Assembly (NCBI GenBank): GCA_029862185.1
Contig: JAOTXX010000040.1
Span: 1 to 39,130, forward strand
Direction: 5' to 3'
DNA from: Myxococcales bacterium
GTDB taxonomy: Bacteria > Myxococcota_A > Polyangia > Polyangiales > Houyiibacteriaceae
Length of the DNA stretch: 39,130 nucleotides
Shown: piece after piece, positions 1 to 9,011 of the stretch
Numbering within the stretch: position 1 is the first letter of the stretch
Layout of the letters: each line of letters opens with the position of its first letter
Translations under genes and position numbers: made by a program
The notes under the pieces: model-generated
Told to the model about the DNA's origin: nothing
Database searches by the model: none
What the model saw: only the letters and a program-made list of their open reading frames with translations

Positions 1-984
1 GGCTTGGTCGTCATCGTCCGATTTGCCGGTTGCTTTGCTGATCGAGTCACGCATCTCGGTGTCGGCCGCCACGTTGCGGAGGTTGTAGTAGTCCATCACG
101 CCGAGGTTGCCTTCCTTGAGCGCTTCAGCCATCGCTGCAGGGATCTTGGCTTCGGCCTCGACCAGGTGTGCGCGCATCTCCTCTACCTTCGCGCGCATTT
201 CCTGCTCGGCCGCCACCGCGAGCGCTCTTCGCCCTTCGGCGCGCGCCTGCGCAACCTGTTTGTCCGCTTCGGCCTGCTCGGTCATCAGCTTGGCGCCGAT
301 GTTGGTCCCCACATCGACGTCGGCGATGTCGATCGACAAGATGTTGAAAGCCGTGCCGCTGTCCAAGCCGCGCGAGAGCACGTTTTTGGAAATGGTGTCC
401 GGGTTCTCCAGAACTTCGGCGTAGTTCAGCGATGAGCCGATCGTAGAAACGATGCCCTCGCCGACGCGCGCGACGACCGTCTCTTCGGTTGCGCCACCGA
501 CCAGCCGGTCGATGTTGGACCGAACCGTGATTCGCGTGACCACCAAGAGCTGAATGCCGTCCTTGGCTACGGCGGTGATCTTCGGTGTCGTGATGACTCT
601 CGGGTTGACGCTCGTCTGCACCGCTTCGAGCACGTCGCGGCCCGCCAGGTCGATCGCAGCCGCCTGCTGGAAGCCGAGCGTGATGCCCGCTTTGTCGGCG
701 CTGATCAGCGCATTGACCACGCGTTCGACGTTGCCTCCCGCAAGGTAATGCGACTCGAGGGTGTTGGTCGGCAGATCGATGCCCGCTTTCACCGCGGTGA
801 TGCGAGGATTGACGACGGCGCCGGGTGACACGCGCCGCAAGCGCATGCCGATGAGCTCGCCGAAGCCAACCCGCGCACCGCTCGACCAGGCCGCGATCCA
901 AAGGCGGACCGGGATCAGCCAGACGAACAGCACGAAGACGACGATGATGAGGAGAAAAATTAGGGCGACTGGAGCGAACTGCAT
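1..984 (-). CDS. floA: Flotillin-like protein FloA (3' end outside window)
   Basis: FloA is an SPFH-family scaffold protein of bacterial membrane microdomains. Reading the minus strand from the ATG at 984, the frame stays open for 328 codons to the window edge with no stop, so only the last few residues are missing (the family is about 330 aa). It opens with a long hydrophobic stretch (about residues 3-28), as in FloA, followed by an SPFH body. A charged, Ala/Glu-rich C-terminal half (about 225-310) suggests coiled coil, and the sequence ends in an acidic KSDDDDQ stretch. A good Shine-Dalgarno (GGAAG, 991-996 region) sits about 6 bases before the ATG. It lies just downstream of two NfeD genes on the same strand, the usual partnership for this family. 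The overlapping minus-strand frame at 125-901 is a shadow. Very secure. Confidence 0.95.
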   Translation of the reverse strand, partial: MQFAPVALIFLLIIVVFVLFVWLIPVRLWIAAWSSGARVGFGELIGMRLRRVSPGAVVNPRITAVKAGIDLPTNTLESHYLAGGNVERVVNALISADKAGITLGFQQAAAIDLAGRDVLEAVQTSVNPRVITTPKITAVAKDGIQLLVVTRITVRSNIDRLVGGATEETVVARVGEGIVSTIGSSLNYAEVLENPDTISKNVLSRGLDSGTAFNILSIDIADVDVGTNIGAKLMTEQAEADKQVAQARAEGRRALAVAAEQEMRAKVEEMRAHLVEAEAKIPAAMAEALKEGNLGVMDYYNLRNVAADTEMRDSISKATGKSDDDDQA

Positions 985-996
985 GGGACTTCCTTC

Positions 997-1467
997 CTAG
1001 GTTGCATCGGGGATTCGCACGACGACGCGTGCCCCCTCCACCGTCATGACTTCGACCTCTTGCTGGCGGTCGATGTATTCACCTTCGGTCACCACATCGA
1101 CCTCGTCCGAACCAAAGCGGACACGCCCGCTTGGCCGGAGTGGGGTGACGGTGACCCCTCGACGACCAATCAATCCGGTTCGGTCTTCCTGCGAAAGCGT
1201 TTGCGCTTGGCTGTGCTCGAGCACCATTTGTCGCCCGACCCGGCTCTTTGGCAGCCAGATGAGCATGATGCCCGCAGCGACGACCGACACCGCGCCTGTC
1301 ATGCCCCCCCAAAAAGGGCCGAGCTCGGTCCAGGCGGCGATCGCGCCCGCTGCGAGGGCCAGCAGGCCCAAGGCGCCTGCGACGCCGAAGCCTGGCACCA
1401 CGGCCACCTCGGTGAACAGCAGGATCAAACCGATCACCAGGACGATGACGATGACGACCGCGGTCAC
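997..1467 (-). CDS. Short NfeD-like membrane protein
   Basis: A 156-aa NfeD-family protein: two to three membrane segments (about residues 2-70) followed by a soluble beta-rich domain (about 90-155) of the NfeD OB-fold type, with the typical GLIGRRGVTVTPLRPSGRV region. These proteins are thought to work with SPFH/flotillin proteins in the membrane. The start is a GTG whose first bases overlap the stop of the upstream protease gene (GTGA, 1464-1467), and floA follows 12 bases after its stop. The three genes therefore look like one translationally coupled unit. There is no protease domain in this copy, unlike its upstream neighbour. Family assignment is firm; the biochemical role is not known. 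Confidence 0.9.
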   Translation of the reverse strand: MTAVVIVIVLVIGLILLFTEVAVVPGFGVAGALGLLALAAGAIAAWTELGPFWGGMTGAVSVVAAGIMLIWLPKSRVGRQMVLEHSQAQTLSQEDRTGLIGRRGVTVTPLRPSGRVRFGSDEVDVVTEGEYIDRQQEVEVMTVEGARVVVRIPDAT

Positions 1468-2912
1468 TTCACCCCCGCAGGACGAACGACCAGCTCGGGG
1501 CCCTCCTTGCCGATCACGACAACCTTCGTGCCACGCGCGATGAACTCGCGCTCGCTCGTTGCCTCGTGGCGCTCTCCGTCGATGATGATCTTCCCGCCCG
1601 GCCTCAGGTCGGTCAGCGCCTCGCCGGCCTGTCCGACGAGATCCGATGCGCTCGGCGCAGAGAGAAAGCCTGTCTCGGCGTCCTGCAAGACGAGTGCTTG
1701 GCCCATCGCGGTCCGTGAAAACAGGCGCATCACGACGAGGGCCAGGACGAATGCCCCGAGCAGGGACAGCAAGACCCGCGTCATCGCGTCCGCAAGCACC
1801 CCCGTCTCGAACGAGACATCGAGTGGAATGCCGATCAAGGCGAGCACGAGCGCGGCGATCACGAAGACCAGCCCGAGCACGCCGGGCACGCCGAGCCCGG
1901 GAACGAAGAAGATTTCGACGACGACCAGCGCGACGCCGGCGATGAACAGGAGAGCCTCCTCCCAGCCGACGAGATGAACGACCGCGTGACCTCCAAAGAA
2001 CATGGCGAGCGAGACGAAGCCGACGACGGTGAATGCGCCTACGGTACGCGTATAGAACGCGACCATCAGGCCGAGCATGCCGACGGAGAGCAAAAGGCCG
2101 CTGATCGTCGGCTCGGTGAGCCAGCGCGCGATCTCTTCGCCCCAGTTGAGCTCACCCTTTTCAATCGTCGGGTTTTCAAGGGTGAGCATCGCCATCACCT
2201 CGTCGAGGTTGGCCGCCTTGCCGTCGGCCATACCCAACTTGAGGGCCTGGTCGGTATCGAGGGTCAGCAGCTTGCCCGCATCGACGATACCCTGGATCAC
2301 CACCTCGTTGTCGACCATCGCCTCGGCAATGTCGCCCCGCCTGCCGTTGGCTTCTGCGGTCGCCCGCATCTCCGTCCGCATGTAGGAAACCATCTTCTCG
2401 CCCACCGCATCGGCCTGCCCGCCCGGACCGGCTTGAATCGGCGTCGCGGCGCCAATGGTCCCACCCTCGGTCATGATCACGTTGTCACAGGCCAGGCTGA
2501 TCAAGGCGCCTGCGCTGATCGCACGTGGGTGGATGAAGGCGACCGTGCGGGGCTTGGCCTCCAGCAGCGCGTCTCGAATCTGGATTGCAGCGTCGACGCG
2601 CCCACCGAGCGTGTTGACTTCGAGCACGATCGCCGCGGCGTCGGGATGGGTTTCGATCTCGCGCCGAACGAAGGCAGCCAGCCCAAGCTCGACCGTGCGG
2701 TCGATCGCGATGACGACCACCTTGCTACCGGCAGGTGCGTCGATCGGAAGGGCCTGGACGTCACTTTGAACGTTGGCGCTCGGCTGCGGCCGATAACCGG
2801 GGTCGTCGTCATCGTCGGGCTTCTGGCCCAGCGTCGCCTGCGCGGTGCATAGAATCACGCTGGCGATCAGAAAGCCGCGGAAGCTCAAGCGCGGATACTG
2901 TGCCCACCTCAC
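1464..2912 (-). CDS. Long NfeD: membrane-bound ClpP-class serine protease
   Basis: From N to C terminus: a signal/anchor segment (about residues 9-28), a ClpP/SppA-like protease domain (about 55-250), four or five membrane segments (about 275-410) and a C-terminal NfeD OB domain (about 425-480). The catalytic dyad can be placed: Ser133 in AISAGALIS and Lys173 in GEKMVSYM. Their 40-residue spacing is close to that of the archaeal homologue PH1510 (Ser97/Lys138). An NTLGGRVDA loop precedes them as the likely oxyanion region. I place the start at the GTG at 2912 because it opens the signal peptide directly; a TTG at 2948 in the same frame would add 12 residues but has no visible ribosome site. 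The gene is coupled to the short NfeD by a GTGA overlap and lies divergent from the phosphotransferase gene. Confidence 0.88.
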   Translation of the reverse strand: MRWAQYPRLSFRGFLIASVILCTAQATLGQKPDDDDDPGYRPQPSANVQSDVQALPIDAPAGSKVVVIAIDRTVELGLAAFVRREIETHPDAAAIVLEVNTLGGRVDAAIQIRDALLEAKPRTVAFIHPRAISAGALISLACDNVIMTEGGTIGAATPIQAGPGGQADAVGEKMVSYMRTEMRATAEANGRRGDIAEAMVDNEVVIQGIVDAGKLLTLDTDQALKLGMADGKAANLDEVMAMLTLENPTIEKGELNWGEEIARWLTEPTISGLLLSVGMLGLMVAFYTRTVGAFTVVGFVSLAMFFGGHAVVHLVGWEEALLFIAGVALVVVEIFFVPGLGVPGVLGLVFVIAALVLALIGIPLDVSFETGVLADAMTRVLLSLLGAFVLALVVMRLFSRTAMGQALVLQDAETGFLSAPSASDLVGQAGEALTDLRPGGKIIIDGERHEATSEREFIARGTKVVVIGKEGPELVVRPAGVK

Positions 2913-3017
2913 GCCGGGAAACCTAGCGCCCTTGGGACCCGTGCTCAATGCGTACGTTCAGTGGCTCAGGACCGGGCCGGCCGTGATAGGCTCCCGACCT
3001 CCCCCGAGCGAGGATCG

Positions 3018-4070
3018 ATGCCCCCGGTGCCCCCCAAAAACGCTGGACCCGTTCGCGAAGCGCATCGTTTCGACGAATCGAGACTCGATGCCTGGATGGC
3101 GGAGAACGTCGAGGGCTATACAAGTGGGCTTCAGGTCTGCCAGTTCAAAGGGGGTCAATCGAATCCGACGTATTGGCTCGCCGACCGCGAGCGCCAGTAC
3201 GCGCTGCGCAAGAAGCCGCCCGGAAAGCTGCTTCAGTCGGCCCATGCGGTCGACCGCGAATACAGGGTGATGCGCGCGCTCGCTGACACCGACGTGCCGA
3301 GCGCGACGATGTACGCGCTTTGCGAGGACGATTCGGTCATCGGAACCTCCTTCTTCGTCATGGAGTACGTTCAAGGGCGGATCTTTTGGAATGTGCAGCT
3401 CCCGGAGCTCGAGCCGCCGGAGCGGCGGGCCATCTACGAGGAGCTCGCTCGGGTCTTGGCTGCGATTCACAGCGTCGAGCTCGGCGCGGTGGGTCTCTCG
3501 GACTATGGACGCCCCGATGCCTATGTCGCCCGGCAGGTGAAGCGCTGGGCCAAGCAGTACCTCGCCTCCCAGACCGCAGACGTAGAGCCGATGAACACCC
3601 TCATCGAGTGGCTGCCGGCCAACATCCCGGACGACGAGGCCACCGCACTGGTGCACGGGGACTACCGGCTCGACAACATCATCTTCCACCCAAGCGAGCC
3701 TCGGGCGCTGGCCGTAATCGACTGGGAGCTTTCGACGCTCGGCCATCCGCTTTCGGACCTGGCGTACACTTGCATGCTGTACGACGTGATGCTCCCGAAG
3801 ATCGGCGGCCTGGCCGGGGTGGATTTCGAAAAGAGCGGCATCCCCGACGAAGGCGCCTTCGTCGCGCGGTACTGCGAGCTGGTGGGCCGCAATAGCGTGC
3901 CGGACTTGAGCTACTACAAGGCGTTTTCGGTTTTCCGCCTAGCTGCGATCGCGCAGGGCGTGTACAAGCGCAGCCTAGACGGGAACGCCAGCTCGACGGA
4001 GGCCGCCATGTTTGGCGCAGCCGTGCCGCACTTGGCGGGAATCGGTTGCGGGCTCGCAGGGATCGGATAG
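3018..4070 (+). CDS. Phosphotransferase family protein (ACAD10/11 N-domain / LvaA-like)
   Basis: A 350-aa protein with the aminoglycoside-phosphotransferase/choline-kinase fold. The N-lobe has a glycine-rich FKGGQSNPTYWL loop and the LRKKPPGKLL Lys stretch. The catalytic loop reads LVHGDYRLDNIIF (Brenner-type HGDxxxxN) and the metal site is VIDWELSTLGHPLSDLAY. This subfamily includes the N-terminal kinase domain of ACAD10/ACAD11 and bacterial LvaA, which phosphorylate 4-hydroxyacyl-CoAs; it is not a resistance enzyme. The start is the ATG at 3018 with GAGGA just upstream; an in-frame ATG at 2961 lacks a ribosome site. A Dabb gene follows after 4 bases. Substrate is inferred only from family; choline-like substrates cannot be excluded. 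Confidence 0.85.
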   Translation: MPPVPPKNAGPVREAHRFDESRLDAWMAENVEGYTSGLQVCQFKGGQSNPTYWLADRERQYALRKKPPGKLLQSAHAVDREYRVMRALADTDVPSATMYALCEDDSVIGTSFFVMEYVQGRIFWNVQLPELEPPERRAIYEELARVLAAIHSVELGAVGLSDYGRPDAYVARQVKRWAKQYLASQTADVEPMNTLIEWLPANIPDDEATALVHGDYRLDNIIFHPSEPRALAVIDWELSTLGHPLSDLAYTCMLYDVMLPKIGGLAGVDFEKSGIPDEGAFVARYCELVGRNSVPDLSYYKAFSVFRLAAIAQGVYKRSLDGNASSTEAAMFGAAVPHLAGIGCGLAGIG

Positions 4071-4074
4071 GGCG

Positions 4075-4374
4075 ATGATCGACCGAATCGTATTGTTCAA
4101 GTTGAAAGACGAGTACTGCAACGACGCGGCACGCGCCGCGTTTGCCGAACGAACGCGGCGCGACCTCAGCGCGCTCGAGAGGGTCCGCAGCGTCACCGTC
4201 GGAGTGCCGGCCGACGAAGCGTCCGAAGCGAGCTGGGACATCAGCATCGTCGTCCGCTTCGATTCCATGGAAGACGTCCAGCAGTACATCGTCGACCCAG
4301 CCCACCGCGCCTACGTCGACGGCTACGCGATGCCCCGTATCGAAGTCCGCAAGGCCTGGAACTTCCACAGCTGA
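4075..4374 (+). CDS. Dabb (stress-responsive A/B barrel) domain protein
   Basis: A 99-aa protein that starts IDRIVLFKLKDE and ends MPRIEVRKAWNF, the typical first and last strands of the dimeric alpha+beta barrel (Dabb, Pfam stress-responsive A/B barrel). The middle contains the expected DPAHRAYVDGY helix. The ATG at 4075 follows the phosphotransferase stop by 4 bases, so the two are very probably one operon. Members of this fold range from stress proteins to small cyclases and decarboxylases; nothing here shows a catalytic residue set, so no reaction is proposed. An upstream in-frame ATG (4012) lies inside the preceding gene and is not needed. Confidence 0.85.
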   Translation: MIDRIVLFKLKDEYCNDAARAAFAERTRRDLSALERVRSVTVGVPADEASEASWDISIVVRFDSMEDVQQYIVDPAHRAYVDGYAMPRIEVRKAWNFHS

Positions 4375-4479
4375 AAACGAGACGGCCCCCTATTTGATTG
4401 GCTTAAACTGGGGAGTCCGCGCAGCGGGCAAGACGCGTTCGCACCGGGGCTGTCGGTCTGCTAGCTTCGCCGCGCAACG

Positions 4480-5781
4480 ATGATCCCACGCTACACACCC
4501 GCCGAATTTCAAGATCTCTGGTCGCAAAAACGCAAGTACGAGACCTGGTTCGATATCGAGGTGGCCGCGTGCCGCGCGATGGAAAGTGCAGGCCTGGTTC
4601 CCGCTGGAACGGCCGACGCCGTAGCCCCGTTCCGCGCGCAGCTCGATCCCGACGCAATCGACGAAATCGAGAAGGTGACCCGCCACGACGTCATCGCGTT
4701 CCTGACGCACGTCGAAGGCCTCGCCGGGGAGCCCGCGCGCTGGCTGCACCGCGGCATGACCTCGTCGGACGTACTCGACTCCTCGCTGGCCCTGCTTCTC
4801 GTAGAGGCGACCGACAGCCTCTTGGTTCGTTTGGACGCGGTGCTCGAAGCGCTGCGCGGCCGCATCGAGGAGCATCGACGCACCCCCGCGATCGGTCGGT
4901 CTCACGCCATTCACGCCGAGCCGACCACCTTTGGATTGATCTTGGCCGGCCATTATGCAGAGCTCGCCCGCGGACGAAAGCGGCTCGAGGTCGCGCGATA
5001 CGAAATCGCCGTCGGCAAGATCGCCGGTGCCGTGGGGACCTACGCCCACCTGACGCCGGCCATCGAAGCCGAAGCGCTCGGCGCCCTGGGACTCCGGCCC
5101 GAGACGGCCTCGACGCAGGTCGTCGCGCGCGACCGTCATGCCGCCTACGTCTCCGCGCTCGGAATCGTTGCCGCAGGCATCGAGCGCTTCTCGACCAACG
5201 TCCGTCATTGGCAGCGAACCGAGGTCGGTGAAGCTGAAGAGCACTTCAAAAAAGGCCAAAAAGGGTCGAGCGCCATGCCGCACAAGCGCAATCCCGTTCT
5301 GACCGAGAACCTCTGCGGCCTCGGCCGGGTCGTCCGCGCCGCGGTCGTCCCGGGCCTCGAAAACGTCGCCCTTTGGCATGAGCGCGACATCAGCCACTCG
5401 TCGGCCGAACGCATGATGCTCCCGGATGCGACGGCAACGCTGGCCTTCATGTTGGACCGGCTCCGCGGCGTGGTCGCCGATCTGGTCGTTTACCCGGAGC
5501 GGCTCCGGCAGAACCTCGACCAGACCGGCGGGCTTTGGGCGAGCGAGGGCATCTTGCTCGCCCTGATCGGAAAAGGACTCGGCCGGCAGGAGGCCTACGT
5601 GCTCGTTCAGCGAAACGCGATGAAGGCGTTCGAAGGAAAGGGGGAGTTCCGCGCGCTCCTTCAAGAGGATGCGGACATTCGCGCGCGGGTCTCGGCCGAT
5701 GAAATCGATCGCGAGTTCGACATGAACCACGCGCTTGCACACGTCGACACGATCATCGATCGCGTCCTGGAAGGAGATTGA
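4480..5781 (+). CDS. purB: Adenylosuccinate lyase
   Basis: PurB cleaves SAICAR to AICAR and adenylosuccinate to AMP, releasing fumarate in both reactions. The 433-aa length is normal for the family. The fumarase/ASL signature [11 protein letters not shown] occurs at about residues 262-272, with the flexible-loop serine. Other hallmarks are [12 protein letters not shown] near residues 92-103, the [14 protein letters not shown] His loop near 140-153 and [12 protein letters not shown] near 305-316. The start codon ATG 4480 lacks a strong ribosome site. purC begins 1 base after its stop and purS overlaps purC, so this is a compact purine biosynthesis operon. The 105 bases upstream probably carry the operon promoter, but I could not pick out convincing boxes. 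Confidence 0.97.
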   Translation: MIPRYTPAEFQDLWSQKRKYETWFDIEVAACRAMESAGLVPAGTADAVAPFRAQLDPDAIDEIEKVTRHDVIAFLTHVEGLAGEPARWLHRGMTSSDVLDSSLALLLVEATDSLLVRLDAVLEALRGRIEEHRRTPAIGRSHAIHAEPTTFGLILAGHYAELARGRKRLEVARYEIAVGKIAGAVGTYAHLTPAIEAEALGALGLRPETASTQVVARDRHAAYVSALGIVAAGIERFSTNVRHWQRTEVGEAEEHFKKGQKGSSAMPHKRNPVLTENLCGLGRVVRAAVVPGLENVALWHERDISHSSAERMMLPDATATLAFMLDRLRGVVADLVVYPERLRQNLDQTGGLWASEGILLALIGKGLGRQEAYVLVQRNAMKAFEGKGEFRALLQEDADIRARVSADEIDREFDMNHALAHVDTIIDRVLEGD

Positions 5782-5782
5782 G

Positions 5783-6754
5783 ATGACGGTCTCACCGGAA
5801 ATCCTACAAGAGGGGCTCACACGAACCCTCGATGGCACCAACTTCGAATCGCTCGGGCGCAAATACGAGGGCAAGGTTCGTGACTGTTACATTGCAGACG
5901 GCAAGCGTTACATCGTCGTCACCGACCGCATCAGCGCCTTCGATCGCGTGCTTGGGACGCTTCCCTACAAGGGACAAGTGCTCAACGGCCTTGCCGCGTG
6001 GTGGTTCGAAGAAACCAAGCGCATCGTTCCCAACCACGTCGTCGACGTTCCGGATCCAAACGTCATGGTCGGCGTCGAGTGCGAGCCGCTTCCCGTCGAA
6101 ATGGTCGTTCGCGCCTACATCACCGGTGTCACCTCGACCAGCATCTGGACCCACTACGAGAAGGGCACGCGCATCTTCTGCGGGCACGAGCTTCCAGACG
6201 GTTTGAAGAAGCACCAGAAGCTTCCGGATCCGATCTTGACCCCGAGCACCAAGGCGGCGAAAGGCGATCACGACGTGTCGGTCTCCCGCGACGAAATTCT
6301 CGCGATGGGTCGCATCAGCGCGGATGACTTCGACGAGGCGGCTCGCTACGCGATGGCGCTCTTCACGCATGGCCAGAAGGTTTGCGCCGATCGTGGTTTG
6401 ATCCTGGTCGATACCAAATACGAATTCGGGAAGACGCCGGAAGGCAAGATCGTCGTCATCGACGAGATCCACACCCCCGACTCGTCGCGGTTCTGGTACG
6501 CCAACAGTTATCCGAAGCGATTCGAGGCAGGCGAAGACCCGGAGAGCTTCGACAAGGAATACGTCCGACGCTGGCTTGCCAGCAAGGGCTACAAAGGCGA
6601 CGGCCCCGTGCCGACGATCCCCGACGACGTTCGAGTCGAAGCGTCGCGCCGCTACATTCAGGCCTGCGACGAGATTCGCGGCACCGCGTTCGCGCCGGAC
6701 ACCACGGACCCATCGTCACGAATCGCGAAGAACCTGGGCTTGGAGGGATCATGA
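5783..6754 (+). CDS. purC: Phosphoribosylaminoimidazole-succinocarboxamide synthase (SAICAR synthetase)
   Basis: PurC joins CAIR and aspartate with ATP to give SAICAR, the substrate of the PurB encoded immediately upstream. The 323-aa protein is of the longer type (closer in length to yeast Ade1 than to the ~240-aa E. coli enzyme). Visible hallmarks are [10 protein letters not shown] (nucleotide loop), the [10 protein letters not shown] motif, [19 protein letters not shown] and [12 protein letters not shown]. The start is the ATG at 5783, with AAGGAG 5771-5776 inside the end of purB. An in-frame ATG at 5735 lies within purB and is rejected. The stop overlaps the purS start (ATGA, 6751-6754). 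Confidence 0.96.
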   Translation: MTVSPEILQEGLTRTLDGTNFESLGRKYEGKVRDCYIADGKRYIVVTDRISAFDRVLGTLPYKGQVLNGLAAWWFEETKRIVPNHVVDVPDPNVMVGVECEPLPVEMVVRAYITGVTSTSIWTHYEKGTRIFCGHELPDGLKKHQKLPDPILTPSTKAAKGDHDVSVSRDEILAMGRISADDFDEAARYAMALFTHGQKVCADRGLILVDTKYEFGKTPEGKIVVIDEIHTPDSSRFWYANSYPKRFEAGEDPESFDKEYVRRWLASKGYKGDGPVPTIPDDVRVEASRRYIQACDEIRGTAFAPDTTDPSSRIAKNLGLEGS

Positions 6755-6993
6755 AAGCGAACATTTTCGTCACGCTGAAGCGTGAAGTCCTCGACCCGCA
6801 GGGCGATGCCGTTCGACGCTCACTCGGCTCACTTGGCTTTGAAGAGGTGAAATCCGCGCGCGTCGGCAAGCTCATCGAGCTCGAGCTCGACGGCAACGAC
6901 AAGGCCTCCGCCGACGCCCACATCCAATCCATGTGCGAGAAGCTCCTGGCGAACCCCGTCATCGAAGACTTTCGCTACGAGATCGTCGACTAG
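6751..6993 (+). CDS. purS: Phosphoribosylformylglycinamidine synthase subunit PurS
   Basis: PurS is the small subunit that bridges PurQ and PurL in the FGAR amidotransferase of most bacteria. The 80-aa protein has the family pattern: [20 protein letters not shown] at the N terminus, [20 protein letters not shown] in the middle and [14 protein letters not shown] at the end. GGAGG precedes the ATG at 6751, which overlaps the purC stop by ATGA. purQ and purL, which normally follow, are not here; the next gene is a NUDIX hydrolase, so they must lie elsewhere in the genome. The longer open frame from 6382 runs through purC and is spurious. Confidence 0.95.
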   Translation: MKANIFVTLKREVLDPQGDAVRRSLGSLGFEEVKSARVGKLIELELDGNDKASADAHIQSMCEKLLANPVIEDFRYEIVD

Positions 6994-6998
6994 GGAGG

Positions 6999-7580
6999 AT
7001 GACGGTTCTCGGACTGCCGGATGTTCGCAATGTGCTCGTGGAGCGAACCCCACGGGAGCTTGCGGAGCACGAGAAGTGGGCCGCGGTGGCGATGCTCCTT
7101 CGCGAAGGCGTCGCGGGGCCTGAATTGTTCTTCATCCGGCGGGCGGAACAACCGCAGGACCCCTGGTCGGGGCACATGGCGTTTCCCGGTGGCCGGCAGG
7201 ACGCGGGCGACGCGACGCTCCTACAGACAGCGATGCGCGAGACCCGCGAAGAGGTTGGCCTCGACTTGTCGATCGAAGCGGAGCACATCGGGCAGCTCGA
7301 CGACCTTCAGGCGATCGCCCGCGGCAAGCCTCAAGAGACGGTGATTCGCCCCTTCGTCTTCGAGGTTCACCGCGAGTCGCCGCTCCAAGTCGACGATCGC
7401 GAAGTCGCCGAGGCGCTCTGGACACCGCTTCTGCCGCTCTACCGAGGCGAGGTCGACACCGTCCGCCCCTATCAATGGCACGGCACGAACATCGACTTCC
7501 CCGCCTACGACGTGGGCGGCCGTGTCGTCTGGGGGCTGACCTATCAGATGCTGCGCTCGTTCTTCCGGATTCTGGGCTAG
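6999..7580 (+). CDS. NUDIX hydrolase, CoA pyrophosphatase-like
   Basis: A 193-aa NUDIX protein. The NUDIX helix is visible as FPGGRQDAGD followed by AMRETREEVGLDL, with the REUXEEXGU part intact. The upstream IRRAEQPQDPWSGHMAFPGG stretch matches the CoA-pyrophosphatase branch (NudL/Nudt7 type), where the first Glu of the NUDIX box is replaced by the GGxxDxxD pattern. The likely reaction is hydrolysis of CoA or acyl-CoA to 4'-phosphopantetheine and 3',5'-ADP, though substrate range in this branch varies. The ATG at 6999 follows purS by 5 bases and is placed directly after AGGGAGG, an unusually short spacing; an in-frame GTG shortly downstream is an alternative start. Probably co-transcribed with the purine genes. 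Confidence 0.88.
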   Translation: MTVLGLPDVRNVLVERTPRELAEHEKWAAVAMLLREGVAGPELFFIRRAEQPQDPWSGHMAFPGGRQDAGDATLLQTAMRETREEVGLDLSIEAEHIGQLDDLQAIARGKPQETVIRPFVFEVHRESPLQVDDREVAEALWTPLLPLYRGEVDTVRPYQWHGTNIDFPAYDVGGRVVWGLTYQMLRSFFRILG

Positions 7581-7616
7581 CCAGCCGTCGGCCCGGTGCT
7601 AGGTTCTCCGGCAGCC

Positions 7617-7907
7617 ATGCCTGAAGCCGATCCGAATCGCCTCGTTCACTGTATCAAGCTCGGCCGCGAGCTTCCGGGGCTCAGTAAGCCCCCTTTCCCA
7701 AACGAAATTGGGCAATTTGTCTTCGAAAAGGTCTCCAAAGAGGGTTGGGACCAGTGGCTCGAGGAGAGCGTCCGCTACATCAACACCTACCGGGTCGACC
7801 TCTCTTCGCGCGAAGGCACCGACTTCATGTTGAAACAGCTGCGAATTTGGCTCGGTCTCGAAGAGGGTGAGCTGGCTGCGACGGCCTGGACCCCGCCCAG
7901 CAAATAG
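7617..7907 (+). CDS. yggX: Probable Fe(2+)-trafficking / oxidative-damage protection protein (YggX family)
   Basis: A 96-aa protein with the YggX layout: an N-terminal VHCIKLGRELPGL strand carrying the conserved Cys, the FPNEIGQFVFEKVSKEGWDQW helix region, and a C-terminal FMLKQLRIWLGLEEGE helix. YggX proteins protect iron-sulfur enzymes from oxidants and have been proposed to handle ferrous iron. The start at 7617 opens the conserved domain; an ATG at 7596 in the same frame would add seven residues. It lies 36 bases after the NUDIX gene on the same strand. The identification rests on overall pattern and length rather than a catalytic motif. Confidence 0.85.
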   Translation: MPEADPNRLVHCIKLGRELPGLSKPPFPNEIGQFVFEKVSKEGWDQWLEESVRYINTYRVDLSSREGTDFMLKQLRIWLGLEEGELAATAWTPPSK

Positions 7908-7999
7908 GCGCGGCAGCCTACCGCTTCCGCTGGAAAATTGGCCGTCGTCCGGGTGCTGAGCGACCCCGTTGTCAATTACTTCCAGCGGGGGAAGACCGG

Positions 8000-8995
8000 A
8001 TGACGCATCGAGTAGTAGGGCTTGGTTTGGCCTTTTGTTTCTTCTTGTTCAGCTAGGCTGCAACGAAATCGTGACGCCGCCGACAAGTGGCGGTGGAGGC
8101 GGTGGCAGCGGTGGAGGCGGCATCGACGTCTGTTCGGACGAAGGCGGACGGGCCGTTGCGATTGTCCTTCCGACGCCCGCCTCCGACCCGAACGTGGACG
8201 CGCTCGTCACCAACCCCAACCTCAGCGTGGAATGCGCGGTCATGGCCACCGACGCGTTGGTGGGCGACTCCTCCCCGGCAGGTCGATGCGCGAGCGCGAC
8301 GGTCATGACGTTTCTCGATTTGGGGCCCAGCGTCGTGATCCTCGCCCCGAACGATGGCTCGGTCCAGGCGGGAGGCATGGACGTCGAGTTCACGATCATG
8401 GCGGACCCGGTGAGTGATTAGGACACCTTGGCGGAGCCAAACCTCGCAGGCACCGGCAGCCTGATCGTTGCGGGCGCACAGATCACGAACATCGTCAGCG
8501 AGGAGGGCGTCCTCATCGGGACGGTGGATTTCGACGACCCGACCCTGTACCAGACTCCGCTCAACGGCGACTACGAGTTTTCCGTCAGCGTCGCCAACGG
8601 TCGCGGCGTTACCCGCCGCGAGACGCGTAGTTTCACGGTGGATGCCGGCGGTCCGACGATCAACGTCATGGAGCCCGAGCTCGCTTCGATCATCGCCGGC
8701 GCGACCGATGTCATCGCCGAAGTACCGACCCATCGGGCGTCGACGTCTCGACCGTGCGGTACCGAATCGACGCGCAGGAATTCAGCATGACCCAGATCGG
8801 AGGCACCAACCGGTACACAGGTTCGTTCGATGCGAACCAATATCCGGAGACGATTGGTCAGATCACGATCAATGTCACCGCCGCCGATCTCTCGGGCAAC
8901 GACCGCACTCAGTCGGTTCGGCGCTGGACTTCGTCGAAGACGATCCAAACGTCGGCAAGGTGCTCCACAGCCGCCTGATCGGCCCGTTGCAGTAG
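8000..8995 (+). pseudogene. Decayed lipoprotein gene with Ig-like domains
   Basis: A single coding sequence can be followed through three frames. An ATG at 8000, preceded by GGGGA, opens a signal peptide (THRVVGLGLAFCFFLFS) that hits TAG at 8054; a one-base shift there restores the lipobox and LGCNEIVTPP, followed by a Gly/Ser linker. The frame then meets TAG at 8419 and continues in the same frame as AEPNLAGTGSLIVAG. Near 8722-8727 a one-base deletion moves coding to the frame reading DPSGVDVSTVRYRID, and near 8920 another moves it to ALDFVEDDPNVGKVLH, ending at TAG 8993. The intact protein would have been about 330 aa, an exported lipoprotein with beta-sandwich repeats. A TTG start at 7969 could also lead into the lipobox frame. 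Sequencing error is the alternative explanation, but four lesions in one gene favour decay. Confidence 0.75.
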
Positions 8996-9011
8996 TCGGG
9001 CGCGTGGTCGT

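Noticed and set aside
125-901. Long minus-strand open frame with Arg/His-rich product
   Set aside because: It overlaps floA in another frame; composition is typical of a GC-rich shadow frame and FloA is unmistakable.
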